64,000 nucleotides of DNA from Pseudosulfitobacter pseudonitzschiae (GTDB lineage: Bacteria; Pseudomonadota; Alphaproteobacteria; Rhodobacterales; Rhodobacteraceae). Below, piece after piece: positions 54,042 through 62,019 of this stretch. Positions within the stretch are counted from its first letter, which is position 1. Every line of letters starts with the position of its first letter. Position numbers and translations under genes: made by a program. The stretch covers positions 145,223 through 209,222 of the forward strand of contig NZ_CP022419.1 of NCBI RefSeq assembly GCF_002222635.1. The letters run 5' to 3'. A model generated the notes under the pieces. It made no database searches, was not told where the DNA came from, and saw only the letters and a program-made list of their open reading frames with translations.

Positions 54042-56024
54042 TCAGGCGGCTTTCGCTTGAACCGTCTCGGTTTGAGCGGCGCTTTCTTCCGCATCGACAG
54101 CCGAGCTGACGCCACCGGTCGTTTGCATCATCGGCGGGCACCAGGCCGCAACCGCCCGGAGCTGCGCCTCCGTGAGGGTCGCAAAGGGCTCGGCAAAGAG
54201 CTTGTCGCAAAAGGCGACGATCTCCTTCTTGCTCATGGAGGCAAGCGTCACCGCCTCCTGCGCAAGGCCGAGCTCTTCACCAAGGATTTTAAGCAGCCAT
54301 GCCTTTTTGAACCGGTTGAACAGCGCCGCGTTTGGCGTCCAATGCGCGCGAATGTCAGGCATCACCTCGATCTCGAAGTCATGCATTAGGCTGTCGCCCT
54401 GAGCGCTGCGGGCAAAACAGGTTTGCGTGGTGCTGGCCGTGGCATAGGCGACCAGTTTGGCCTTCTCGCCCGCCTCAAGGGCACGGAACGATGCAAACTG
54501 ATCTGCCGGAGACTTCGCCTCATCCGCCCAGGACAGATCGAGTGCGTCATGCGCCTCGGCCACCTGTTCCAGTGATGTGCTATCGATCTCGTCCATCTTG
54601 GCGTGGCTGCGGTATTCTTTGCGGGCCTCGACCTTGACAGCGTGGGTTACGCTCATGCCGCCAAGCACGTCCGTGACCAGCTTAAACAATGTCAGATCAA
54701 GCGTGGCTTCCGGATGCAGCGTCATCGCCGCTCCGAGGGCCATTGCCCGCTCTGTCTTGAGGTCTTGGGTCAGCGATGCTGGGTAGACGATTGCATCTGC
54801 GCCCTGTCCGTCTACGTCGGTGGATGGGCCAGCAGCGCTTGCTGCCTGTGATGTCGCCTCAGGCTTGTCCTCTGGCCGCACCAAACCGACATGCAGGGTA
54901 ATCTTGCCGTTCGACCAGGATGCGATGACGCCAGCACGCGCAAGGTCTTCGGCACTATAGGCCTCCTGCAGATCCCGCGCCTCTTCTTCGAGCGCATCCA
55001 CGCGGTCGTAGATGGCGTTGTAGGCATGCGTTTCGAGGGTCTCGTCCTCCATGTCGAGTTGGAGTTTCTCGAGCTCCTCGGTGATCTCATCCACGCGCTT
55101 TTGACCAGCGGCGTCAGGCTCGACCGGACCGGGATAGACGCGGCCATAGTCTGCCATCGCTCCATAGTCGTAGCGCACCAACGCCTCGGCCCACGCAAAC
55201 CCCATTTGGACCCGTGCCTCTTCGGCGGCGGCGGTGAGTTTTTCGACCATGATGGCCTCGACCAGTGCTGTATCTTCCAATACCGAATGCTCCTCGAGGA
55301 GATCGGCAGCGATGGGACCACCCCGCGCCTCATAGTCCTCGCGCACGAAAGCCCCGATATCGTCGCTCACCTGCACACCGCGGGTTTTGAGCGCCTGACG
55401 CACTGTATAGGCCTGCACATAGCTGTCATCGCTTGTTAGAGCCTCGTACACCTCAAGCTGCACGGCCTGGCTGGGATGATCCGCAAAAGCCTTCATGGTA
55501 TCGAGCGTGATGTCCTTGGCGCGGGCTGCCGCGCGGATGTCGGGATGTATGAGGCCATAGCGTAGGCGACCTTTGACAGCGGCGACTGTGGTGCCGAACG
55601 TCTTGGCAATCGTCTCAGGTGACTGCCCATCGACTTCCATCATACGCGCAAATGCCTCAAACTCGTCGATGGCGTTCATCGGGGCTTGGGTGATGTTCTC
55701 GGCCAACGATAGGGCCGTGGTCACATCGCAGTTGTCCGGCACCAAGCGACATTCGATCTTGGTTTTGTTGGTGAAGCCCTTGGCGGTCTTGTCAGCGACC
55801 AGTTCGTTCAAGGCGGCGTGACGTCGACCTCCTGCCAACACGCCGAACTTGCCATCGATCTTTTGCACAAGCAGCGGCTGTATGATGCCCAGGACGCCGA
55901 TGCTGGCCGTGAGGTGAGCGATAGCCTCTGTCTCGTAAGTTTCAGGCGAGTTGCTGCGCACGTTGGCAGGATGCGACGTGAGATCACCAATGGCGACCGA
56001 GATGGATTTGAGAGCATGTGTCAT
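54042..56024 (-). CDS. Orphan ParB-like protein
   Basis: 660 residues. N-terminal ParB/Spo0J domain (ISVAIGDLTSHPANVRSNS; VLAGGRRHAALNEL near residue 68; ALSLAENITQAPMNAIDEFE; HTH QSPETIAKTFGTTVAAVKGR) followed by a long acidic helical C-terminal part with no recognised domain. It has no ParA partner next to it, unlike repB of the replicon. Relatives are often CTP-binding or nuclease-like plasmid factors rather than partition proteins. The ATG at 56024 has AAAAGGACATCAC upstream. Confidence 0.8.
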   Translation of the reverse strand: MTHALKSISVAIGDLTSHPANVRSNSPETYETEAIAHLTASIGVLGIIQPLLVQKIDGKFGVLAGGRRHAALNELVADKTAKGFTNKTKIECRLVPDNCDVTTALSLAENITQAPMNAIDEFEAFARMMEVDGQSPETIAKTFGTTVAAVKGRLRYGLIHPDIRAAARAKDITLDTMKAFADHPSQAVQLEVYEALTSDDSYVQAYTVRQALKTRGVQVSDDIGAFVREDYEARGGPIAADLLEEHSVLEDTALVEAIMVEKLTAAAEEARVQMGFAWAEALVRYDYGAMADYGRVYPGPVEPDAAGQKRVDEITEELEKLQLDMEDETLETHAYNAIYDRVDALEEEARDLQEAYSAEDLARAGVIASWSNGKITLHVGLVRPEDKPEATSQAASAAGPSTDVDGQGADAIVYPASLTQDLKTERAMALGAAMTLHPEATLDLTLFKLVTDVLGGMSVTHAVKVEARKEYRSHAKMDEIDSTSLEQVAEAHDALDLSWADEAKSPADQFASFRALEAGEKAKLVAYATASTTQTCFARSAQGDSLMHDFEIEVMPDIRAHWTPNAALFNRFKKAWLLKILGEELGLAQEAVTLASMSKKEIVAFCDKLFAEPFATLTEAQLRAVAAWCPPMMQTTGGVSSAVDAEESAAQTETVQAKAA

Positions 56025-56107
56025 GTGATGTCCTTTTGAAATGTTGCGCCGCTCCAACATTCGGAACGGCCTGACCAATCCCCTGGTTTGAGGATCACAT
56101 GAAAAAA

Positions 56108-56133
56108 GGCCCGCTTCCGTAATGGGGCGGGCC
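56108..56133 (-). terminator. Terminator in the leader of the ParB-like gene
   Basis: On the minus strand GGCCCGC and GCGGGCC (7-bp arms, 12-nt loop) are followed by six T. It lies 80 bp before the ParB-like start codon and downstream of shared leader element copy 3, so it may act as an attenuator, or simply end transcription coming from the IS110 gene. Confidence 0.7.
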
Positions 56134-56198
56134 TCTGTCAAGGGTTTCGGGCAAGTCAAAAATCCCGGCGAAGTTCTCATTCCTCACCAAGTTTAAGA

Positions 56199-56223
56199 CA
56201 CAAATTCAAAAGCTTACTTTTCC
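56199..56223 (-). promoter_or_regulatory. Shared leader element, copy 3 (ParB-like gene)
   Basis: Plus-strand CACAAATTCAAAAGCTTAC then TTTTCC, about 175 bp upstream of the ParB-like start. It matches copies 1 and 4 in the CACAAA-n-AAAGC-nn-CTTT layout. The IS110 gene lies upstream, so the element separates the insertion from the operon. Confidence 0.5.
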
Positions 56224-56488
56224 TTTTTCACTGCAACCGCACATCAGGACTGAGGGACATCCCCTACCCGGGCTTCGTTCTTCCGTCCGTAGTCAGCCTC
56301 ATAGCTGCCACTCTATGCCTGGTCCAAATCTGGTCCTGGGTGCCCATCTTTCCCGCGTATTCAGCATCTGCTGATAACTTGCGGGCCTTCGGCATCTCCA
56401 GGAACCTCGTCCCGGCAAGGGACCTCGACGTACCTGTCATGAGGCGCAGCTCAACCCTCCGCTCTGAATTGTCCTTGAAGCTTCCCGC

Positions 56489-57520
56489 TCATGCAGTCGC
56501 GCCGGAGTTCTGCGTGTAGCGGAACGGCGTGCCGTCTATCCACATGCGGTGCAAGACGACGCCAATGCGTCGAGCAAGTGCAATCATGGCCCTCTTCGCT
56601 CCACGCCTGTGCGCTACTTTAAGTGCCCAAGATTGCAGCCAGTTCGGGGCACCACGGTGCATCAGGATCATCGCTGCCTGATACAACGCGGTTCGGAGCC
56701 CGCGATCACCAGCTCGCGTGATTTGTCCAACGATGTCCATCTCTCCGGATTGCGTGCGCCTCGGCGTAAGTCCCGCCCACGGTCCGACATCCTTCGACCG
56801 CGCAAAGCGGGTCGGATCATCGATCGCGGATTTGACTGTCAGGGCGACGATCGGACCGACACCCGGCATCGTCATCATCAAACGGCAAACATCGTCGTGT
56901 TTTGTCAGACCCGCGATTTTGGCATCCAAGTCAGCCAACTCGGCGCGCAACTGGGAACGCGCGCGCAGAAGAGCCTCAGTCGACGCGGACAGGATTTCAT
57001 TTTGCTCAACCAGTTCCCTCACCCGGGCCTCGTACCTGATCCGGGTGACATGCCCGAGCTTCAGACCGAAGTTTCGCAGAACACCCCGCATCGAAAGCTC
57101 AAGGTTGATGATGGCCTGCTGAACTGACTTGCGCGCCGTCAGCAACGCGCGGATTTCCTGGGAGGACACAGATTTGCGGTGCACGGGCCTGTACCATCCC
57201 ATTTGAAGCAAGCGCGCAATGCCCTGGGCATCGCGCCTGTCGGTCTTGATCGGCATGGCTTTCAAGGCTGCCTTCACTAATCGTGTTTCCATCATGACCA
57301 CGTCAAAGCCAGCTTCTTCCATTCCCTTGCTCAGCCATTGGGACAAAGGTCCGGCTTCGAGCCCGATCGCATCGATCGAATATGACAATGACGCTATTGC
57401 ACGTACCAATGCCTCAGGCTCGCTCTCCGCCTGTAATTCTTCAACAATTCTCCCCTGTGGCCCCAGCACACAAATCGCCGTGCTTGCCAGAGATACATCC
57501 AATCCGATAAATACATTCAT
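56489..57520 (-). CDS. Intact IS110-family transposase
   Basis: 343 residues. The DEDD catalytic set is visible: IGLDVS (Asp8), IGLEAGP (Glu54) and KTDRRDA near residue 93. The C-terminal transposase_20 part has MPGVGPIVALT and the Ser region is intact (GLTPRRTQSGEMDIVGQ). No inverted repeats are expected for this family, and the element's ends, in the flanking 56230-56488 and 57521-57660, could not be fixed. Its insertion between the DUF3768 gene and the ParB-like operon looks recent, since the frame is undamaged. Confidence 0.9.
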   Translation of the reverse strand: MNVFIGLDVSLASTAICVLGPQGRIVEELQAESEPEALVRAIASLSYSIDAIGLEAGPLSQWLSKGMEEAGFDVVMMETRLVKAALKAMPIKTDRRDAQGIARLLQMGWYRPVHRKSVSSQEIRALLTARKSVQQAIINLELSMRGVLRNFGLKLGHVTRIRYEARVRELVEQNEILSASTEALLRARSQLRAELADLDAKIAGLTKHDDVCRLMMTMPGVGPIVALTVKSAIDDPTRFARSKDVGPWAGLTPRRTQSGEMDIVGQITRAGDRGLRTALYQAAMILMHRGAPNWLQSWALKVAHRRGAKRAMIALARRIGVVLHRMWIDGTPFRYTQNSGATA

Positions 57521-57736
57521 GTCGTTGCCCTTCTATTCTTAGGAATTGAGGCGCATGGAAACATACGACCTCGTAGACGCGCTGCAGGCGCATCAAGGGC
57601 AACGGCACTTCAGATCATACTGACAAACAAGCGAAACCTGTCCGATTCGCCGAAAGCCCCATTACGGCATCTTTCCCTTTGGAGGGGTCAGCGGGCCTTC
57701 AGATTGTGCATCGTTTGTGAGGTTGGGCCCCCTGCC

Positions 57737-58126
57737 CTACCAGTCGGATGCCATCATAATGGTGAGCACGCGCATGGTGGTTGCAGGGTTGTCAGGAGTC
57801 TCAGCACCATACCGGAAATCGCTATCCGCTTCATAAAGATCGATTTTCCAAAAGACCTTTTGCCCCCGAATATCCACGGCCCCGAAGTCGTGGCATCCGT
57901 CAGGATCATTCTCGGGCTCAAAGACCTCAAACTCACCGATCGCCTTCACTGCTTCGTCCATGAACCCGTCTTCCGCTTCCATCAACGAGCGCGTGACATG
58001 CATACGACCGGGAATGGCGATGTTTGGAGGCGTTCCAAGACACGCGAATTTGCGGAAGGCATCGTTGTGCGCGGCAATCACAGTGATGTCGGGGCGATCT
58101 GTTGTCGAGGCTTGGGATGTGGTCAT
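57737..58126 (-). CDS. DUF3768 protein
   Basis: 129 residues: ITVIAAHNDAFRKFACLGTP, DEAVKAIGEFEVFEPENDPD, HDFGAVDIRGQKVFWKIDLY, TMRVLTIMMASDW. It matches the DUF3768 family of small plasmid and phage-borne proteins; function unknown. The ATG at 58126 has AAAGGACAGACCC upstream. Shared leader element copy 4 lies 29 bp before the start. Confidence 0.75.
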   Translation of the reverse strand: MTTSQASTTDRPDITVIAAHNDAFRKFACLGTPPNIAIPGRMHVTRSLMEAEDGFMDEAVKAIGEFEVFEPENDPDGCHDFGAVDIRGQKVFWKIDLYEADSDFRYGAETPDNPATTMRVLTIMMASDW

Positions 58127-58154
58127 GGGTCTGTCCTTTCGAGGAAATTGAAAA

Positions 58155-58180
58155 CACAAAACCAAAAGCTTGCTTTCACT
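58155..58180 (-). promoter_or_regulatory. Shared leader element, copy 4 (DUF3768 gene)
   Basis: Plus-strand CACAAAACCAAAAGCTTGC then TTTCACT. It differs from copy 1 at only a few positions over 26 bp. It lies between the ArdC stop (58217) and the DUF3768 start. Confidence 0.55.
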
Positions 58181-58216
58181 CTTTGAGAACCGCCGCCTGC
58201 GACCGAGCCAAACTTC

Positions 58217-59158
58217 TCAAGCGGCCTGATCGGTGGCCCCTACCCTGCCCGCTTCCGACCTCGCGATCAGATAATCGCAGGCCTTCTGGGCATCGGCCGC
58301 ATGTTTGAAGATAGCGGTCTTGTCCGAGCGCAGCACACGCAGCCAGTGATACAAGTACGACGCGTTCAGCTCTAGCGTATGCGCAGTGAACCCAAGCTCC
58401 TGCCCCAGAAAGCAGGACGTCAACTCGGCCACGATCTCTTCGCGGGAATAGGCTGTGTTACCAAATCGGCTGAGACCGTAGTCTCGGTTCAAGCGATGCG
58501 GCGCCTTGGTGGCATGAGCAAGCTCGTGCGCCCAAACCCCGTAAAAGTTCAGCGGGTCCTTGAAGCGCTCGATGCTTGGCATGAACACCTTGTCGACCGG
58601 CGGATTGTAGCGTGCCTCGGTTCCACCAAAGACCGTCGTAATATCGATGGCATCAAAGAACGCCTGCATATGCGGGATTGGCGCAGATGGCGCAGATGGC
58701 GCATGATCGGGGACCGAACAGGCATCCGGGTAAAAAGCGTCCGGCAAGCCTTCAATCTGGTCTGCGTTGAACACGCGATATGACTTCTGGAAACGAAAGA
58801 CGCGGGCTTCTTCGGTATCGCCATCATTGGTGTCTTGCTCATCGTCCGACTGCGTTCGACTCTGGCCATAATAAACAACGACAGACGATCGTTCGCCTTT
58901 CCGGATCTTTGCTCCGAGAGTATTCGCCTGCGGCACAGTCATCCAGAACGGAGAGGTATATCCGGCCATCAACGTGCGCATGGTGAGCAGGAAGTTGTTA
59001 ACGCCCTGATAGGGTTCAGAGTTGTGGCGCAACGGACGCGCACTGCCGCCAGCGGTCCAAGGTTTGCGCCAAGGAAGAACCCCGCGTTCTATGATGCGGA
59101 TGAGTTCATTGGTGATGGCTTCTGATGCGTCGAATTTAGACGTGCGGGAACGGGCCAT
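58217..59158 (-). CDS. ardC: ArdC-like anti-restriction protein with zincin domain
   Basis: 313 residues. N-terminal ssDNA-binding ArdC domain (EAITNELIRIIERGVLPWRKPW; YQGVNNFLLTM; FWMTVPQANTLGAKIRKGER) and a C-terminal zincin-like metallopeptidase with HELAH in WAHELAHATKAPHRLNRD, then EEIVAELTSCFLGQELG. ArdC proteins protect incoming single-stranded plasmid DNA from restriction in the recipient. The ATG at 59158 has AAAGGAGGCC upstream. It follows the 156-residue gene by 44 bp and is probably in the same operon. Confidence 0.85.
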   Translation of the reverse strand: MARSRTSKFDASEAITNELIRIIERGVLPWRKPWTAGGSARPLRHNSEPYQGVNNFLLTMRTLMAGYTSPFWMTVPQANTLGAKIRKGERSSVVVYYGQSRTQSDDEQDTNDGDTEEARVFRFQKSYRVFNADQIEGLPDAFYPDACSVPDHAPSAPSAPIPHMQAFFDAIDITTVFGGTEARYNPPVDKVFMPSIERFKDPLNFYGVWAHELAHATKAPHRLNRDYGLSRFGNTAYSREEIVAELTSCFLGQELGFTAHTLELNASYLYHWLRVLRSDKTAIFKHAADAQKACDYLIARSEAGRVGATDQAA

Positions 59159-59201
59159 GGCTGGCCTCCTTTCGATGTTGAACTTGATTGGGGGAGTTAG
59201 G

Positions 59202-59672
59202 TTAGGTCGCGTGATTGATGCGCGGGTCATTGACGATACGAGCGCCAAGGCGTTCGACAAGATCCAGATATGTTAGAAGCGGTATCCGGCTGGAGGACTT
59301 CCAAGGTTCTGGATCAACCGTGCCATCCATTGTGACTTTTGGCAGGTTTGCGAAGGCGATGATGTCGCGAACGGTGCGGCAGTCGATCAGAGGCGTTCCA
59401 AGCCGGACAGCCAAGTCGGCGAGTGGGAAGCGTTCAACGGGGGCGTAAAGCGAGACTGTTGTCAGGCCGAGGTGAAGGATGGTCCCTCCCCCGCCGCAGC
59501 TGACATAGGCATTGGGGTTGTTGATCGCCGCCCGCAGGCAGCCAATATCGCGGCTGATTGTTTGGCGTTCCAGCCGATGCGCCGCATCAAGGTCACCAGT
59601 TCTTCTTAGCTCTCGATGTCGCCACCACGACCGTGCCTCTGCGCGCAGGATGCGCAATACTTCTGTTTGCAT
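59202..59672 (-). CDS. Hypothetical protein upstream of ardC
   Basis: 156 residues. Helical, Arg-rich N-terminus (EVLRILRAEARSWWRHRELR) and a beta-containing middle (NAYVSCGGGGTILHLGLTTV). The family is not recognised. It is the first gene of the ardC operon and has its own copy of the shared leader element 80 bp upstream. Confidence 0.55.
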   Translation of the reverse strand: MQTEVLRILRAEARSWWRHRELRRTGDLDAAHRLERQTISRDIGCLRAAINNPNAYVSCGGGGTILHLGLTTVSLYAPVERFPLADLAVRLGTPLIDCRTVRDIIAFANLPKVTMDGTVDPEPWKSSSRIPLLTYLDLVERLGARIVNDPRINHAT

Positions 59673-59753
59673 GCGAGGTTCCTTGTCAGGACAGACAGAC
59701 CGGAATCCGGTCCAGACCCGTCAGGAACACCCCACAAGGGTCCATCAGACGGT

Positions 59754-59780
59754 CCTAAAACAAGAAGGAAACTTTCACTT
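59754..59780 (-). promoter_or_regulatory. Shared leader element, copy 5 (ardC operon)
   Basis: Plus-strand CCTAAAACAAGAAGGAAAC then TTTCACTT. This is the most divergent copy: TAAAAC and CTTTCACTT are kept but the GCnnGC centre is changed. Confidence 0.4.
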
Positions 59781-59819
59781 TTCGGCAGCACTACTAACCA
59801 AAACAGTGTCTAACGGCCC

Positions 59820-60881
59820 CTACAGACTCTTTTTTCTTCTCATGGGCTGGAGCAATGTGTCCCAGGCCAAAGTCCCATTGGTAAGTCCTTGCAGTAAGTG
59901 GAATGCATAGCCACGAGGTTTCTTAATGCTTTCTATGCGCTCTAATAAGTAACCTAGGGTCATAAATGTTTTTGCTGGACCAAGTTTTTTAATGTCGAAC
60001 CAAAGGTTACCTAAGTCGAGATGGTTTGCGATATCGCTCATTCGACGTTCACAATCTGTTTGGCTACGTGCTGTTCTCAGTTCAGCGCAGAGTCTAGGGT
60101 AGGCGCGTTCCATTTCGTCTGGACCAACTTCAATCCTAAATGAATCTTCTTCTTTAACTGACTGATTCAAATGAGGTTCTTTGTGCCCCTCATTTTTTGG
60201 GGCTGTGTCCCTCAAATTGTCTGTCTGATCAGGAGTAACTTCTTCAATGTGAGTGGTAATATTCTTCAACAAGGCCGTTAGAGCTTCTTCGGGCGAACGC
60301 CTGCGCAGGAGGTTTCGAGCAGTGTTGAAGAAGGCTTCAAGATCTGGGCGGGCCGGGAGATACCTCTTGAGGCTTGCCAGCGCGATTGCACACTTGTCTC
60401 GTAAGATTGATAGATTAGCATCGCGTTCTTTATGCGTTTGATTTATTTGAACAAATTCAGAATATCGCGCTGATAGCGGCATCAAAGAAAGTCCTGTGGC
60501 GAGCACTATACGGCCACTTGTGTCCCGTCGAGCCCATCTTTTACCGTTGGCGCTGGAGCGGCGCGACAGGAGGCCAAGAGAGACGAGTTTGGTGATGTGC
60601 CGTTCTACGGTTTGAACACTAACATGTGTCCGCCTTGCCAAGGCAACGTTGGATGCAAAGCAGATATGCCCGTCATCTTGTGCGGCAGAAATATGATCGC
60701 CCTTGATGAAGGAGATCATGGCACGCAGGAGGGAAATCGATGTCCCCTTGAGCCCCAAGGGCTCTCGAATGTCTTCTATGACCTGCAAGAGTGTCCACTT
60801 TGACGGGGCAATATCTCGCTGCCCCGCTGAATATACTGGCGAGTGGGCTCCATTTGGAGCCAGTCCTGTCATTGTTTTCAT
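59820..60881 (-). CDS. repC: RepC replication initiator
   Basis: 353 residues from ATG (a TTG 18 nt upstream is possible). Winged-helix N-terminal half: ALARRTHVSVQTVERHITKL and VSLGLLSRRSSANGKRWARR, as in RepC of RepABC replicons. Initiates replication at an origin thought to lie inside its own gene. It is somewhat shorter than the usual 400 residues. The repB-repC gap upstream holds a probable antisense RNA. Confidence 0.88.
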   Translation of the reverse strand: MKTMTGLAPNGAHSPVYSAGQRDIAPSKWTLLQVIEDIREPLGLKGTSISLLRAMISFIKGDHISAAQDDGHICFASNVALARRTHVSVQTVERHITKLVSLGLLSRRSSANGKRWARRDTSGRIVLATGLSLMPLSARYSEFVQINQTHKERDANLSILRDKCAIALASLKRYLPARPDLEAFFNTARNLLRRRSPEEALTALLKNITTHIEEVTPDQTDNLRDTAPKNEGHKEPHLNQSVKEEDSFRIEVGPDEMERAYPRLCAELRTARSQTDCERRMSDIANHLDLGNLWFDIKKLGPAKTFMTLGYLLERIESIKKPRGYAFHLLQGLTNGTLAWDTLLQPMRRKKSL

Positions 60882-60965
60882 GATTTTGTCGGCAGACAAA
60901 AAATTCCCATGCGCTCGGAAGCGTTTTTTCTTGTTCGATGATTCGGGGACTGCTACCGTTTAGGT

Positions 60966-61024
60966 GTCTAGTCTAACGGCGCTTACGCGCTGCAGCCCTC
61001 GAAGCTCCGGCTTCGGGGGTTTTC
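60966..61024 (+). ncRNA. Counter-transcribed RNA in the repB-repC gap
   Basis: RepABC operons carry a small antisense RNA between repB and repC that limits RepC synthesis. Here the plus strand, opposite to repABC, shows TTGTTC (60931-60936), a 17-bp spacer, TACCGT (60954-60959) and about 55 nt later a strong terminator ending in TTTTCT. The size and place fit this class of RNA. The -10 box is weak, so the 5' end is approximate. Confidence 0.65.
60996..61024 (+). terminator. Terminator of the antisense RNA
   Basis: Ten-base-pair stem CCCTCGAAGC / GCTTCGGGGG (one G-U) with a TCCG loop, followed by TTTTCT. It overlaps the last base of repB on the other strand. Confidence 0.75.
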
Positions 61025-62019
61025 TATTCGCCGTCCTCCTTTCTGCTTTGGCCTCGGGTGTCATCCTGCGAGTTTACAGCTGTAAACTCCTTATAGGATT
61101 TGGTGATGATGTCTTCGAGATGGCGGTCGAGCCATGCCCCGAAGGCGGCATCCTTGCCAGTCTTTTTAACGGCAAGGGTGACGGAAGAATTGCTAGATTT
61201 GATCGTAACGCCTGGTGCGGGCGTGACCGCCCTGCCCTCTTTTGGGCGTGCACCGCGTCGGGCGATCTCTGCCAAGAGCCGCTCCAGGCGATCATCTGAT
61301 GAGAGATCAGAATCCAGTTTCGAGAGAATTGAAAATGCGGCGCTTGCGGTAACCTTCTTCGCGATGAAGGCGTCTGCAAGCGCCGTCCACTTCGGACGGC
61401 CTGACTTTTGGGCAGCGCCAATGGCGTCGCCGACATCGTCTGGAACATTCTCGGTGACTTTGGTGAGGTGGGATAGCCCAGGGGCTGAAAGGCTCAAGAC
61501 TTGCCGCACCGTCTTGGTGTTATGCCCCGCAACCTGAATAACGGCTGCGAAGCGCGCTTTTTCATAAAACGACAGATTGCGGCGTGCAGCATTCTCGAGG
61601 CCCTTGGCAAGTAAGGCTGAAGCGTCATCAAGGTCTTCGACATTGGCGCGAACCTTCAGTCCCAATTCACGACAAGCCTTGAGGCGGCGGCGGCCATAAA
61701 TGATCTCATATCGTCCGTCGCTACTCGAGCGGCGCACAAGGATGGGCACCTGTTGGCCTCCCTCTTCGATGCTGGTCTTGAGGGCTTCGAACCCGTCCCC
61801 CTCTTCATCCGAGTTTACAGCTGTAAACCCGTCAAGACGGTCTTTCGGACCCCATTCATCAATCAGCTTTGGATCAATCTCGCGGATGGCGGATAGAGAG
61901 CCTTGGAGAGCACCAAGTGCCGGAGCGCTGGTATTTGGTTTGCGCTCAGAGGTGCGTGGACCAGAATCTGCAATCGTCTTGGCGATGCCGGAGAGACCTT
62001 GAAGGGATTTACGGGCCAT
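61024..62019 (-). CDS. repB: RepB partition protein (ParB of the replicon)
   Basis: 331 residues. ParB domain: GQQVPILVRRSSSDGRYEII, YGRRRLKACRELGL, LAKGLENAARRNLSFYEKARF, and an HTH TVRQVLSLSAPGLSHLTKVT. It binds parS palindromes and works with RepA to segregate the plasmid. The gene starts on the last base of repA (TAATG). Two of the three parS palindromes of this replicon lie inside its own reading frame, and both encode FTAVNS. Confidence 0.9.
   Translation of the reverse strand: MARKSLQGLSGIAKTIADSGPRTSERKPNTSAPALGALQGSLSAIREIDPKLIDEWGPKDRLDGFTAVNSDEEGDGFEALKTSIEEGGQQVPILVRRSSSDGRYEIIYGRRRLKACRELGLKVRANVEDLDDASALLAKGLENAARRNLSFYEKARFAAVIQVAGHNTKTVRQVLSLSAPGLSHLTKVTENVPDDVGDAIGAAQKSGRPKWTALADAFIAKKVTASAAFSILSKLDSDLSSDDRLERLLAEIARRGARPKEGRAVTPAPGVTIKSSNSSVTLAVKKTGKDAAFGAWLDRHLEDIITKSYKEFTAVNSQDDTRGQSRKEDGE
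61070..61089. promoter_or_regulatory. parS: parS palindrome 1 (inside repB 3' end)
   Basis: GTTTACAGCTGTAAAC at 61072-61087, extended to a perfect 20-bp palindrome. It fits the RepABC parS consensus GTTnnCnGCnGnnAAC. Confidence 0.85.
61813..61828. promoter_or_regulatory. parS: parS palindrome 2 (inside repB 5' part)
   Basis: GTTTACAGCTGTAAAC, identical to the other two copies, within repB codons that read FTAVNS. Confidence 0.85.

Noticed and set aside
54042..56024. ParB-like gene as a second partition system
   Set aside because: No ParA gene or separate parS cluster is next to it, and its size and C-terminal half differ from partition ParB proteins.
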